A stretch of 64,000 bases of DNA from Psychrobacter sp. DAB_AL43B. Its GTDB lineage: Bacteria; Pseudomonadota; Gammaproteobacteria; Pseudomonadales; Moraxellaceae. Positions 33,946 to 45,791 of the stretch are shown one piece after another; position 1 is the stretch's first letter; every line of letters begins with the position of its first letter. A program made the translations under genes and the position numbers. Under the pieces are notes generated by a model, which was given only the letters and a program-made list of their open reading frames with translations, was not told the DNA's origin and did not search any database. The stretch lies in assembly GCF_900168255.1 (NCBI RefSeq), contig NZ_LT799838.1:1798001-1862000 (forward strand), given 5' to 3'.

Positions 33946-35661
33946 CTAGATAATGTAGTTATTAATCAAATCATCTACATTACTTGAAGTATAGCTATCT
34001 AATTGTATATTAAGGTCTGTTTTACTGCCATCGTATACACCATCTGTATAACCTCCGTTGGAGCTGATATGAAGTATGCCAGTAACACTATCCCAATTAA
34101 CAAACTCTTTCATACTATCTAAGTTACCGATAGTTTCACCAACCAATAGATCTCTTAGAACAATTTTATCGCCACTGGTAAGGTCTGTAATGATATCAAA
34201 ATCAGGATTTGCTACGCTACCTTTATCATCCGCTCTCCAAACGAAGAGGTCGTTACCTGTGCCACCGGTTAGGGTATCATTTCCAGATCGACCTTGGATG
34301 ATATCGTCACCACCAGCACCGCTGATGACATCATCAGCCAGTGCACGTCCTATTAAAGTATCGGCATTTTCGGTTCCTAGTAGCGTGATACCGTCTCCTT
34401 TAGGATACACATCTAAGGTTTGACTTGAAGATACGAGATCACCATCATTATCTTGGACAGTAAATGCGATTACCTCTTGATAAGATGCTGGTGTAGAGGC
34501 CGCTTGATACGTATAGTCTCCCGTGATTACATTTACCGTTAAAACACCATTTAACGCTGTCTCGACAGTAAATTCAAATGTCGCTGGGTCATACGTAGCA
34601 ATATCAACAGGTACGTTATTAACAAGCATATCATTATTAATTCTATCGTACTGGTAGACAGTCTGATCAATAGTAATATCATAGAGGGCACCACCATCAG
34701 CGCCATAACCTGAATCTGATGTGCTTAAATCGCCTTTCATCAAGTTTTTAGATATTGCTGGTGGTAATGTGCCTTGTAAAATACTATCAAGTTGATTTAA
34801 GTTACTTACTATTTTTGCTAGAGCGTTATCATCCACTTGGGTTATACCGTTATATGCTATAGGGTCAATCTTGCTAATATTTACATTTGTTCCTAGTCCC
34901 AATGCATACGATTTAATAGACTGTGTATCTAGCCAATTAGTCCAATCAGCTATCTCACTACCTGTAATACCGCCTCCCTGATTAGGTTCACCATCTGTCA
35001 GAAAATAAGAATAGTTCGTTGCATTACCAAGTTTTCCAGTTTCCGAAAAACCTAGTTTTGCGGATGCTAAAGCAGCATCATAGTCGGTACTACCATTTGC
35101 GCTCAGCCCGCCAACAATAGATTTGGCCTCGGATACTGTCAGCCATCTGTTATCAATTGGACCAGGATTCCGGTCAGCTGTTCCTGCAAATGTAATGAGC
35201 TGCACTTTAACATCGCCAAGATCATCATAGCCATCAAGCAATTTATTAATCGCCTGTTTGGCAACTTGAAGCCGAGTATAGGTTCCACCACCTGGTTTTG
35301 CTACACCTGATGAGTCGTTCATACTGCCTGATGTATCTAACACAATCATGACATTAGAATTCACTGGTTCAACTGGCACACTGACAGTGCCTTCTGCCAA
35401 GGTTGGTCGATCATCTTCAACGATTACTGAAAACTGAGTAGTTAAAGAGTCGAGTTGACCATCATTAATAGTAACACCAAAGTTGACAGCCAATTGATCT
35501 TCCATATTATTCAAAGGATGATCGATTGCATGCAGCAAGGTAGTCTCATATGTTGCGCTAAAGCCAGTTGTGGAATTCCCTGTAATAGCACCAACTTCAA
35601 TAGTCATCACTGGGATGTCACCTGCACCTAAATCAACAGTACCAGTTGTAGTGGTCAACTA
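33946..35661 (-). pseudogene. C-terminal fragment of the BapA-like adhesin (VWA, RTX, secretion signal)
   Basis: About 570 codons downstream of the IS, in the adhesin's frame but without its own start; TTG 35658 follows a TAG directly. It has a beta-sandwich repeat remnant (MTIEVGAITGNSTTGFSATY). A von Willebrand A domain follows with the metal-binding DTSGSMND (Asp108, Ser110, Ser112 counted from TTG). Calcium-binding RTX nonapeptides come next (GAGGDDIIQG, GRSGNDTLTG, GTGNDLFVW, about 430-470). The final type I secretion region ends in DDLINNYII. In the intact adhesin this end would leave the cell first. Separated from its N-terminus and probably unexpressed, it is best called a pseudogene half. 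Confidence 0.85.
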
Positions 35662-36540
35662 ATTTAGGACACCTGATAAGAGGTTTTTATTAAAGTATCG
35701 TTTCTCTTTTTCTAGCGGTGTTAAATAATCGTTGAAAGTATGCGGTCTCACGGTTTGATAATAGCCCCAGATATAATTACTGATGGCGATCTTAGCTTCA
35801 GTAATATTCTCATAACCGCCCTTTGGCATCCATTCAGTCTTAAAACTTCTAAAGAAGCGTTCAGTAGGCGCGTTGTCCCAACAATTACCACGACGACTCA
35901 TACTCTGTGTCATACCTTCACAACTCGCCACGGATTCAGCAAACTTCTTACTGGTGTAATGGGTTCCCTGATCAGAGTGAAACAGCACTCCAATTGGCTG
36001 TAAGCGCGTCTGATATGCCATCTGCAGCGCTTTGGTTGTCAGCATACTGTCAGGCGAATCTGACACGGCAAAGCCAACAATACGACGGGCATATAAATCT
36101 AAAACAACAGCTAAATAGCACCAGCCGCCTTTGATACGAATATATGTGACATCGCCCGTCCAGACTTGATTGGGTGCTGTTTGACTGAAATTTCTATTTA
36201 AGATATTGTGATGCGTTTTATGCGCCTCGTCAGCGTGCTTGTATTTATGCATCTTTAACTGACAGCTTTTAAGCCCCATCTGCGCCATGAATTTACCTGC
36301 TATATAGCGGGTCAGCTTGATGCCGTGTTCATTCATTAGTATGGCGGCAATGCTGCGAGCGCCTGCTGATTGCTTTGAGTCGTTAAATATTTGACGAATT
36401 AATGCCTTGTGCTTGACGGTTTCAAGACTGATGGGCTTGGGCTGCATGCCATAGTAGTAATTGCTTTTCATCACGCCAAACAGCTTGAACAAAAGGCTTT
36501 TACTCACCTGTTTATCTTGCTCTGCCAGATTTCTTATCAA
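35659..36540 (-). CDS. IS3-family transposase OrfB (integrase core)
   Basis: A 293-aa integrase-type subunit that cuts and joins DNA. The catalytic triad is Asp130 (WTGDVTY), Asp190 (HSDQGTHY) and Glu227 (APTERFF), embedded in rve-type sequence with the N-terminal HTH_21-like segment. No good independent start is seen (TTG at 36540 overlapping the orfA stop as TTGA). It is normally made as an OrfAB fusion by -1 frameshifting at 36582-36588, and that frame is open through the junction. The stop codon TAG (35659-35661) lies just outside the deduced IS end, in the adhesin sequence. All catalytic residues are intact, so the element may be active. Confidence 0.9.
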   Translation of the reverse strand: MIRNLAEQDKQVSKSLLFKLFGVMKSNYYYGMQPKPISLETVKHKALIRQIFNDSKQSAGARSIAAILMNEHGIKLTRYIAGKFMAQMGLKSCQLKMHKYKHADEAHKTHHNILNRNFSQTAPNQVWTGDVTYIRIKGGWCYLAVVLDLYARRIVGFAVSDSPDSMLTTKALQMAYQTRLQPIGVLFHSDQGTHYTSKKFAESVASCEGMTQSMSRRGNCWDNAPTERFFRSFKTEWMPKGGYENITEAKIAISNYIWGYYQTVRPHTFNDYLTPLEKEKRYFNKNLLSGVLN

Positions 36541-36848
36541 CGATAGCCGTTCAGACTGTCCAATGCCAGCAGAGCAGAAGCCTTTTTTAGAATGTCACGC
36601 TCCATAGTCAGCCGCTTAACTTGTTTGCGCAATTCTTGAAGTTCTCGCTGTTCATCCGTTAAAGCGTTGCCGACTTTAGGTGCTTGGCCACTCATTTCTT
36701 GACGGTATTGACTCAGCCATTTCTGCAAGGTGGATTTACCTATCCCTAAGGAATCGGCCACATCAGGTATGGTGCGGTTGTGATCAACAACTAAGCTGAT
36801 GGCTTCTAATTTAAATTCTCGGGTATATTGATTGCGTTTGTTGGTCAT
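36537..36848 (-). CDS. IS3-family OrfA (helix-turn-helix)
   Basis: A 103-aa protein with an N-terminal HTH (EFKLEAISLVVDHNRTIPDVADSLGIGKSTLQKW, read in two parts at about 11-30 and 31-44) and a leucine-zipper-like C-terminal helix (LQELRKQVKRLTMERDILKKA). It binds the IS ends and, fused to OrfB, forms the transposase. It begins 47 bases inside the IS end. Confidence 0.9.
   Translation of the reverse strand: MTNKRNQYTREFKLEAISLVVDHNRTIPDVADSLGIGKSTLQKWLSQYRQEMSGQAPKVGNALTDEQRELQELRKQVKRLTMERDILKKASALLALDSLNGYR
36582..36588 (-). other. programmed -1 frameshift site A6G in orfAB
   Basis: On the minus strand AAAAAAG is read as A-AAA-AAG in the orfA frame, the classic IS3-family slippery heptamer. 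After slipping back one base, the frame is open for the 14 codons leading into OrfB. Confidence 0.8.
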
Positions 36849-36892
36849 ACTATTTTCCTCTTTGGGTTAGTATAAACCTCTTACGTGCTGTC

Positions 36893-39800
36893 CTAATTTA
36901 TTATGCCACTACAAGTTAAAGTATCAGTCGAATTATCCCATGTCCAAGTAACAGGTTTACCTTGCACAGTTATGCCAGTTGGACCAGATAGTTGGATAGT
37001 AAATGCAGAGCTATCTACATCAGTAAATTTGATTATTCCAGTTGCTGTTATAGAGTCAGTAGTATCACTATTTCCGTTAGTATCCTTGATTCCTTTAACT
37101 AGTCCTTCTTCTGAAACTACAACTGGGCTTATAGCTTTAACAACAGGAGCGTCGTTAGCACCCGTCACCGTCATGGTCACGGTGGTCGCTGAGGTATCAC
37201 CATCATTGTCTTTAATCACATAGCTAAAGACGTCGGTACCAATTTGACCCGCATTTAACGCTTGGGCCGCTGCATTCGGTGTGTAGGTATAATTACCCAG
37301 AGCATCAATGGTAAGCACACCATAGCTACCGACGATATTCACGCCCACACCCGCTGTTGAGCTCTCATTAATTGTCGAGCCAGTACCAACTGCAACCACG
37401 TTTACTGGTGCATCAACGTTTATGGTGTCATTACCCATCACGTTACCGACAATACCAGTGTCATCTTCGGTCACTGTACGCATGTCAGCTTTAGCCACTG
37501 GCACCGTATCTGTGATTAAGATATCAAGTGTACCGGCCGCTGCCACATTTGCCGTATCGGTTACCACAATACTGATGCTGTCCATCACACTGTTATCACC
37601 AGCGCTATGGTTTTTACTGTCTCCTGTTGGATCGTAGTTGTAAGTCACCAAACCTGTTGCCGCATCATAACCAGTTAAGGTCAATACACCCTCAGTGGTA
37701 GTGATAGTCACTGGACTAGTCGTTAGATCAGCCATTTGGGCCGCTGTAACCTCAGTACCAGCAATGCTCACTTTGACTAGGCCATCAGGGGCTGTAACGG
37801 TGAACGTTTGACCAGTAAGGGTGGCGTTTTCAACCACACTATTATCACCATCAGCTTGACCATTGGTATCAACCACGACAACCGTTGGTCCACCTTCACT
37901 CACACCCGTCACCGTCATGGTCACGGTGGTCGCTGAGGTATCACCATCATTGTCTTTAATCACATAGCTAAAGACGTCGGTACCAATTTGACCCGCATTT
38001 AACGCTTGGGCCGCTGCATTCGGTGTGTAGGTATAATTACCCAGAGCATCAATGGTAAGCACACCATAGCTACCGACGATATTCACGCCCACACCCGCTG
38101 TTGAGCTCTCATTAATTGTCGAGCCAGTACCAACTGCAACCACGTTTACTGGTGCATCAACGTTTATGGTGTCATTACCCATCACGTTACCGACAATACC
38201 AGTGTCATCTTCGGTCACTGTACGCATGTCAGCTTTAGCCACTGGCACCGTATCTGTGATTAAGATATCAAGTGTACCGGCCGCTGCCACATTTGCCGTA
38301 TCGGTTACCACAATACTGATGCTGTCCATCACACTGTTATCACCAGCGCTATGGTTTTTACTGTCTCCTGTTGGATCGTAGTTGTAAGTCACCAAACCTG
38401 TTGCCGCATCATAACCAGTTAAGGTCAATACACCCTCAGTGGTAGTGATAGTCACTGGACTAGTCGTTAGATCAGCCATTTGGGCCGCTGTAACCTCAGT
38501 ACCAGCAATGCTCACTTTGACTAGGCCATCAGGGGCTGTAACGGTGAACGTTTGACCAGTAAGGGTGGCGTTTTCAACCACACTATTATCACCATCAGCT
38601 TGACCATTGGTATCAACCACGACAACCGTTGGTCCACCTTCACTCACACCCGTCACCGTCATGGTCACGGTGGTCGCTGAGGTATCACCATCATTGTCTT
38701 TAATCACATAGCTAAAGACGTCGGTACCAATTTGACCCGCATTTAACGCTTGGGCCGCTGCATTCGGTGTGTAGGTATAATTACCCAGAGCATCAATGGT
38801 AAGCACACCATAGCTACCGACGATATTCACGCCCACACCCGCTGTTGAGCTCTCATTAATTGTCGAGCCAGTACCAACTGCAACCACGTTTACTGGTGCA
38901 TCAACGTTTATGGTGTCATTACCCATCACGTTACCGACAATACCAGTGTCATCTTCGGTCACTGTACGCATGTCAGCTTTAGCCACTGGCACCGTATCTG
39001 TGATTAAGATATCAAGTGTACCGGCCGCTGCCACATTTGCCGTATCGGTTACCACAATACTGATGCTGTCCATCACACTGTTATCACCAGCGCTATGGTT
39101 TTTACTGTCTCCTGTTGGATCGTAGTTGTAAGTCACCAAACCTGTTGCCGCATCATAACCAGTTAAGGTCAATACACCCTCAGTGGTAGTGATAGTCACT
39201 GGACTAGTCGTTAGATCAGCCATTTGGGCCGCTGTAACCTCAGTACCAGCAATGCTCACTTTGACTAGGCCATCAGGGGCTGTAACGGTGAACGTTTGAC
39301 CAGTAAGGGTGGCGTTTTCAACCACACTATTATCACCATCAGCTTGACCATTGGTATCAACCACGACAACCGTTGGTCCACCTTCACTCACACCCGTCAC
39401 CGTCATGGTCACGGTGGTCGCTGAGGTATCACCATCATTGTCTTTAATCACATAGCTAAAGACGTCGGTACCAATTTGACCCGCATTTAACGCTTGGGCC
39501 GCTGCATTCGGTGTGTAGGTATAATTACCCAGAGCATCAATGGTAAGCACACCATAGCTACCGACGATATTCACGCCCACACCCGCTGTTGAGCTCTCAT
39601 TAATTGTCGAGCCAGTACCAACTGCAACCACGTTTACTGGTGCATCAACGTTTATGGTGTCATTACCCATCACGTTACCGACAATACCAGTGTCATCTTC
39701 GGTCACTGTACGCATGTCAGCTTTAGCCACTGGCACCGTATCTGTGATTAAGATATCAAGTGTACCGGCCGCTGCCACATTTGCCGTATCGGTTACCACA

Positions 39801-42800
39801 ATACTGATGCTGTCCATCACACTGTTATCACCAGCGCTATGGTTTTTACTGTCTCCTGTTGGATCGTAGTTGTAAGTCACCAAACCTGTTGCCGCATCAT
39901 AACCAGTTAAGGTCAATACACCCTCAGTGGTAGTGATAGTCACTGGACTAGTCGTTAGATCAGCCATTTGGGCCGCTGTAACCTCAGTACCAGCAATGCT
40001 CACTTTGACTAGGCCATCAGGGGCTGTAACGGTGAACGTTTGACCAGTAAGGGTGGCGTTTTCAACCACACTATTATCACCATCAGCTTGACCATTGGTA
40101 TCAACCACGACAACCGTTGGTCCACCTTCACTCACACCCGTCACCGTCATGGTCACGGTGGTCGCTGAGGTATCACCATCATTGTCTTTAATCACATAGC
40201 TAAAGACGTCGGTACCAATTTGACCCGCATTTAACGCTTGGGCCGCTGCATTCGGTGTGTAGGTATAATTACCCAGAGCATCAATGGTAAGCACACCATA
40301 GCTACCGACGATATTCACGCCCACACCCGCTGTTGAGCTCTCATTAATTGTCGAGCCAGTACCAACTGCAACCACGTTTACTGGTGCATCAACGTTTATG
40401 GTGTCATTACCCATCACGTTACCGACAATACCAGTGTCATCTTCGGTCACTGTACGCATGTCAGCTTTAGCCACTGGCACCGTATCTGTGATTAAGATAT
40501 CAAGTGTACCGGCCGCTGCCACATTTGCCGTATCGGTTACCACAATACTGATGCTGTCCATCACACTGTTATCACCAGCGCTATGGTTTTTACTGTCTCC
40601 TGTTGGATCGTAGTTGTAAGTCACCAAACCTGTTGCCGCATCATAACCAGTTAAGGTCAATACACCCTCAGTGGTAGTGATAGTCACTGGACTAGTCGTT
40701 AGATCAGCCATTTGGGCCGCTGTAACCTCAGTACCAGCAATGCTCACTTTGACTAGGCCATCAGGGGCTGTAACGGTGAACGTTTGACCAGTAAGGGTGG
40801 CGTTTTCAACCACACTATTATCACCATCAGCTTGACCATTGGTATCAACCACGACAACCGTTGGTCCACCTTCACTCACACCCGTCACCGTCATGGTCAC
40901 GGTGGTCGCTGAGGTATCACCATCATTGTCTTTAATCACATAGCTAAAGACGTCGGTACCAATTTGACCCGCATTTAACGCTTGGGCCGCTGCATTCGGT
41001 GTGTAGGTATAATTACCCAGAGCATCAATGGTAAGCACACCATAGCTACCGACGATATTCACGCCCACACCCGCTGTTGAGCTCTCATTAATTGTCGAGC
41101 CAGTACCAACTGCAACCACGTTTACTGGTGCATCAACGTTTATGGTGTCATTACCCATCACGTTACCGACAATACCAGTGTCATCTTCGGTCACTGTACG
41201 CATGTCAGCTTTAGCCACTGGCACCGTATCTGTGATTAAGATATCAAGTGTACCGGCCGCTGCCACATTTGCCGTATCGGTTACCACAATACTGATGCTG
41301 TCCATCACACTGTTATCACCAGCGCTATGGTTTTTACTGTCTCCTGTTGGATCGTAGTTGTAAGTCACCAAACCTGTTGCCGCATCATAACCAGTTAAGG
41401 TCAATACACCCTCAGTGGTAGTGATAGTCACTGGACTAGTCGTTAGATCAGCCATTTGGGCCGCTGTAACCTCAGTACCAGCAATGCTCACTTTGACTAG
41501 GCCATCAGGGGCTGTAACGGTGAACGTTTGACCAGTAAGGGTGGCGTTTTCAACCACACTATTATCACCATCAGCTTGACCATTGGTATCAACCACGACA
41601 ACCGTTGGTCCACCTTCACTCACACCCGTCACCGTCATGGTCACGGTGGTCGCTGAGGTATCACCATCATTGTCTTTAATCACATAGCTAAAGACGTCGG
41701 TACCAATTTGACCCGCATTTAACGCTTGGGCCGCTGCATTCGGTGTGTAGGTATAATTACCCAGAGCATCAATGGTAAGCACACCATAGCTACCGACGAT
41801 ATTCACGCCCACACCCGCTGTTGAGCTCTCATTAATTGTCGAGCCAGTACCAACTGCAACCACGTTTACTGGTGCATCAACGTTTATGGTGTCATTACCC
41901 ATCACGTTACCGACAATACCAGTGTCATCTTCGGTCACTGTACGCATGTCAGCTTTAGCCACTGGCAAGCCATCGGTAATGGCAATGTCTAGGCTGTCGT
42001 TACTGGTGTTGCCATTGCTGTCTGTAACGATCACTTCGATGTTGTCCATGACGGGCGCATCTGTGGTGTGATCTTGGACGATTGGGTCATAGGTATAAGC
42101 CACTTCACCGGAAGCTGGATCATAGCTTTCAATGACTAAGGTGCCGCCTTGTGCTGTGGTGATGATGGTCTCTGCGATGCTGCCATTGACGACAGGTATA
42201 ACCGTACCACCAACACTAATCTCAGTGACGGTAGTGTTGGGGTCAGCAGGATCCGTGGTAACGGTAAATGTGCCATCAACTGGACCATCGCCTTCATAGA
42301 CAGTTTTGTCGCCTGCACCGGTTGGGTTACCTTCGTTTACTGGGCTGTTAGGATCTGTTGGATCAACGGGTGTTGGATCTACTGGACCTTCATCTGGGAT
42401 GTCGATCACTGGATCGCCATCCGTACGACCACTAATCGTAATCGTCAAAGTAGCTGTTGTCGTATCCCCATCCCCATCAGTGATGGTATAGGTGTAGGTG
42501 TCAGTGAGAGCTTCACTATCATCTAACTTATTCACATCCACATTAGTATTATCTAATGTATAACTATAAGTACCATCTGTATTAATGGTGATTTTACCGT
42601 ATGTAGTAGCCACATCCGTCACGGGTGTGACTGCAATTACACCTTCACCATCGGCACCATAACCATCATTGATATTTAAGTCGCCAATAACTGTTGCAAC
42701 GCCATCTTCAGTCACCTCGTTAGTATCATTTGTGGCAAGCGGTATACTATCCGTAATGGCTATTTCTAAAGTATTAATACCAGTTTTTCCGTTAAGGTCA

Positions 42801-43975
42801 GTCACCACCAATGCGAAGCTATCTATAATAGGCGCGTTTGTCTCGTGATCTAAAACGTTTGGATCATAGGCGTAAAAAACATTACCCGTTGCCGCCTCAA
42901 AACCGATGATATACAACACACCTTTAGACGTTGTAATCGTCACAGGCTCTTCAATGCTGGCATTAATAATGTTTTGTCCATCAACTGTTATGGTAGCGAC
43001 GCCCGCTTCTGCCACGACATTAAAGGTACCTGGTTTTGGTCCGTCGCCTTCAAATACCGTCAAATCACCCTCACCGGTCGGGTTACCAGCATCTTGGGGA
43101 TTAAATTCAAGCGCTACACCATCAGGAATAGTGATAAATGGATTAAGCTGAGAGTCTATCGTAATAGTCGCAGGATCTGATGTTTTACCCGTTTTGTCAG
43201 AGACCACATAATCTATAGGCGTTGGATCACCAGTGAAAGTACTTATTGGTGTAAATGTTACTGCTCCGTTAACTGGGTTAACGCTCCATTCACCTTCGCC
43301 TGCTACGACGACTGAGCCGTCAGTTGGTTTATTGGTGGCAGGGTCAATGAGTTGTACGGTTGTTGGGTCAATATCGTCTTGAGGGTCGGTATCGTTAGCG
43401 AGCACGTTAATAGTTACTGAATCACCAACTGAGCCTCTGCCTGTATCGTCATTAGCTACAGGAGGGTTTGTGATAACTGGAGGCACTACAGGATCTGGAT
43501 CATCGTCATCTTTAATAAATGCCAATGGAATCAGACCTAAGCCTAACCACCAAGGAAATCCAGCCACCGCCGCGATCCACCACGGTGCCGCCATCTCATC
43601 TCCACCTAGTGCTTGCCCTTCAACAGCGCCTGCTTCTAGCTGGGTGACATAATCATAGACTTGCCCAGTATCTGGAATATAGTGATAGTAGCTACCATCT
43701 TCAGAGATACCTATCAAAGCCTGACTGTCGTTATCATAAAAACCTTCGATTATGAGGTCAGACTCTTTTCCCTCACTCTCAAATGAGACATGCAAATCTT
43801 TATTAACACGTTTAGTGACGATATGATTGGGAGCACGAGCGATAGATTCGTCAAAAAATTCATAATTAACATTTTTACTTGCTTTGATGACATTAGGCTG
43901 TCCATCTTTAGTGATTACGACAACTTCGCTAATCGTTTTGCTGGTGTCGTGTGTTTTTACGATGACTGTTTTCAT
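36893..43975 (-). pseudogene. N-terminal part of a giant BapA-like type I-secreted adhesin, truncated by IS
   Basis: 2360 codons from ATG 43975 (GAGG upstream) to a TAG created at the IS boundary. Residues 1-165 form a BapA/Bap prefix-like domain with an aromatic hydrophobic stretch (APWWIAAVAGFPWWLGLG) and an Asp/Pro-rich linker. Bacterial Ig-like domains follow (VANDDTGRGSVGDSVTINVL), then VCBS/T1SS-143-type units ending at about 669. About 6.5 apparently identical 248-residue repeats run from about 670 to 2273, then a non-repeated unit up to the break. The C-terminal VWA, RTX and export signal lie beyond the IS at 33946-35661. Without them this product cannot be secreted by the type I system. 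The intact protein would have been about 2930 residues and would mediate adhesion and biofilm formation. Confidence 0.88.
37159..41968. repeat. tandem array of 744-bp repeats in the adhesin gene
   Basis: About 6.46 copies of a 744-base (248-codon) unit, head to tail. By eye the copies are identical in DNA, including silent positions. Each unit encodes two adjacent beta-sandwich modules (PVAKADMRTVTEDDTGIVGN... and GPTVVVVDTNGQADGDNS...). Flanking modules are clearly diverged, so the array expanded recently. The number of copies may be under-counted in short-read assemblies. Confidence 0.9.
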
Positions 43976-44047
43976 GGCTTTGACCTCATATATTGAATAC
44001 TAAAATTTGGCTGCTTTAATTGCTTAAATAGTTAGAATTATTCAGGT

Positions 44048-45004
44048 CTATCTGCGCTCTTCAATGACCGCAACGACACGGCGGTTGAGCTGGCGACCCT
44101 CAGCAGTAGCATTGGTAGCGCGTGGACGTGATTCACCGTATCCCACTGCAGTCAAACGATCTGGGGAAATACCAAAGCGACTCGTCATCATATCCTTGAC
44201 GGCATCTGCACGGCGTTGAGACAGCTTCTGATTGTAACTATCGCTGGCATTACTATCGGTATGACCTTCAATAACAGCATTTGTATTACTATATTTGCTC
44301 ATGAAAGTAGCAACCTCTTCCACTTCCTTGTAGTACTCAGGTTTGATATTGGACTTGTCATTATCAAATAACACTTCAAGTTCAATACTGACTTTTTCTT
44401 TTAAGACAGGTACTACAACAGGCACTGGTATCATAACTACTGGCGTAGGGGCTCGAACAATGACAGGACAGTTAGGAGTAACCCTGGTAATTTGATGTGC
44501 TTGATATAGCTTACCGTTGAGCTGGTCAAGGGCGCTGTCTTCGGTGAGCTTTTGAATAGTAGATCTACCTTTTTCATCAACATCGACGTAAAAGAAGTTA
44601 TTGCTATTTGGAGAGAGGTCAAAATCTGAGGTATTTAGCAATAGATTGTTTGTTTTATTACCTGTTACTTCTGCACTTAAACGGTTAATACCAGCACAAG
44701 AATATACTTGCGTATAACTTCCCGGCTGCAGACTGACTTGAAATCTATCGTTAACTGCAATATTGGCGCTGGTCTGTTCTGGGTCAGAGTCATTTGCTCT
44801 TATAAAAAATATACTGACGCTATCTTTAGGAATTTGCTGGTTAATTAAGTCTAACGGATCAACTTTAGCTTGCTTGTGCCACATTGCATGGCCAACCGCT
44901 TTTCTATTATCTTCATCAATAATCCTTACAGCATTTGCGCTACAGCTTATCGAGCTTAAAGCTAGTGCAGCTAAAGGAAATAATAGTAGTACCTTAGTAT
45001 TCAT
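44048..45004 (-). CDS. OmpA-family outer-membrane/peptidoglycan-binding protein
   Basis: A 318-aa protein with a Sec signal (about residues 1-25, ending SANA). Its N-terminal domain has no recognised family, then a proline/valine-rich linker (VMIPVPVVVPVLKEK). The C-terminal OmpA-like domain (about 205-318) carries the peptidoglycan-binding pattern VIEGHTDSNASDSYNQKLSQ with RR-x-DAVKDMM and GYGESRP. It lies 72 bases upstream of the adhesin gene on the same strand, so the two were probably co-transcribed; OmpA-like partners next to Bap-type adhesins are common and may anchor them. AAGGAG is seven bases from the ATG. Confidence 0.9.
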   Translation of the reverse strand: MNTKVLLLFPLAALALSSISCSANAVRIIDEDNRKAVGHAMWHKQAKVDPLDLINQQIPKDSVSIFFIRANDSDPEQTSANIAVNDRFQVSLQPGSYTQVYSCAGINRLSAEVTGNKTNNLLLNTSDFDLSPNSNNFFYVDVDEKGRSTIQKLTEDSALDQLNGKLYQAHQITRVTPNCPVIVRAPTPVVMIPVPVVVPVLKEKVSIELEVLFDNDKSNIKPEYYKEVEEVATFMSKYSNTNAVIEGHTDSNASDSYNQKLSQRRADAVKDMMTSRFGISPDRLTAVGYGESRPRATNATAEGRQLNRRVVAVIEERR

Positions 45005-45791
45005 GAGCCAACTCCTTTGACTTAATTTATGCGCAAGAAAATTAGTTAAATTTTTTGAGGTAAGGCGTAAAAACTATTTAAAAAATAGGAAATTTCGTCT
45101 TTCAACATTAATATTTCTACATATTCAGCAATATCAACAAGCTAATATACCTTTAAATGAATATTTATATATATTTAATAGAATGTATATATAACAATAA
45201 TCGAATATATAAATTCTGGTGATACTTCCTGATAAATACTTATGACTGTTTACCGTTTTACTCATCATGCATTAAAAGATATTTTCATCTTAAAGAAATA
45301 GAAGTTTCTATAATCGATACATAAGAAACAGCTACGTTTCATAATGTATATTTATTATTACACTCTAAATATCCATAATACCGGATATAGTGAGAGTATC
45401 AATGCCGTTTATCTACTTTTTACTACCGTTCATCGGAATATATAACAAAAAATGAATGTATTAAGCAGAAATCAGCATGTATTCCACTAAATTCCTATTC
45501 AGTGCTGTTAACTTTTACGATACACAGCGGAAGGTTTGTTGAATGAATAGGTATAGTAATTACGAGAGACATCTAATTATTTTATTAATTAATAAAATAC
45601 TAATTAAACTTTTAAGTTATTCTTACTTTTAAATAAATTAAATACCGCGCAAGTTATAACCATTAAATGAGAGACAAAATACTGCTATGACCCATTTATT
45701 TATCTAGCATTAAAAAGCTATTCATAACACTATCAACTACAAATTAATGGGAGTTTTATATTAAAAAGAAGAGATCAATCGCAAAGATAGA
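45005..45791. other. 787-bp AT-rich gene-free stretch
   Basis: Very AT-rich DNA between the OmpA-adhesin genes and the sensor kinase gene, both read leftward. It must hold the adhesin-operon promoter. Several TATATA-like runs (for example 45165-45215) could be promoter or H-NS-type targets. No gene, RNA or clear operator was recognised. Confidence 0.4.

Larger units (their letters stand above)
35662..36898 (-). mobile_element. IS3-family insertion sequence with 3-bp target duplication
   Basis: The element itself is 35665-36895 (1231 bp). Its ends read TAGGACACCTGATAAGAGG on the left and, inward, TAGGACAGCACGTAAGAGG on the right. ATT at 35662-35664 and 36896-36898 is the direct repeat. Longer duplications (5 or 7 bases) are also compatible because the flanks are AT-palindromic. 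It carries orfA and orfB with a slippery A6G between them. It sits inside the adhesin coding sequence, transcribed in the same direction as that gene. Confidence 0.9.

Noticed and set aside
37159..41968. Regular repeat array considered as CRISPR or satellite
   Set aside because: Units are 744 bases, lie directly head to tail without spacers, and are in frame within a coding sequence.
37422..42071. Repeated 71-codon open frames antisense to the adhesin repeats
   Set aside because: They recur every 744 bases only because the repeat does, and have no independent start signals.
42149..42526. 125-codon Trp-rich frame antisense to the adhesin
   Set aside because: Composition reflects the reverse complement of Thr/Pro/Asp-rich adhesin codons. 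No start signal or homology recognised.
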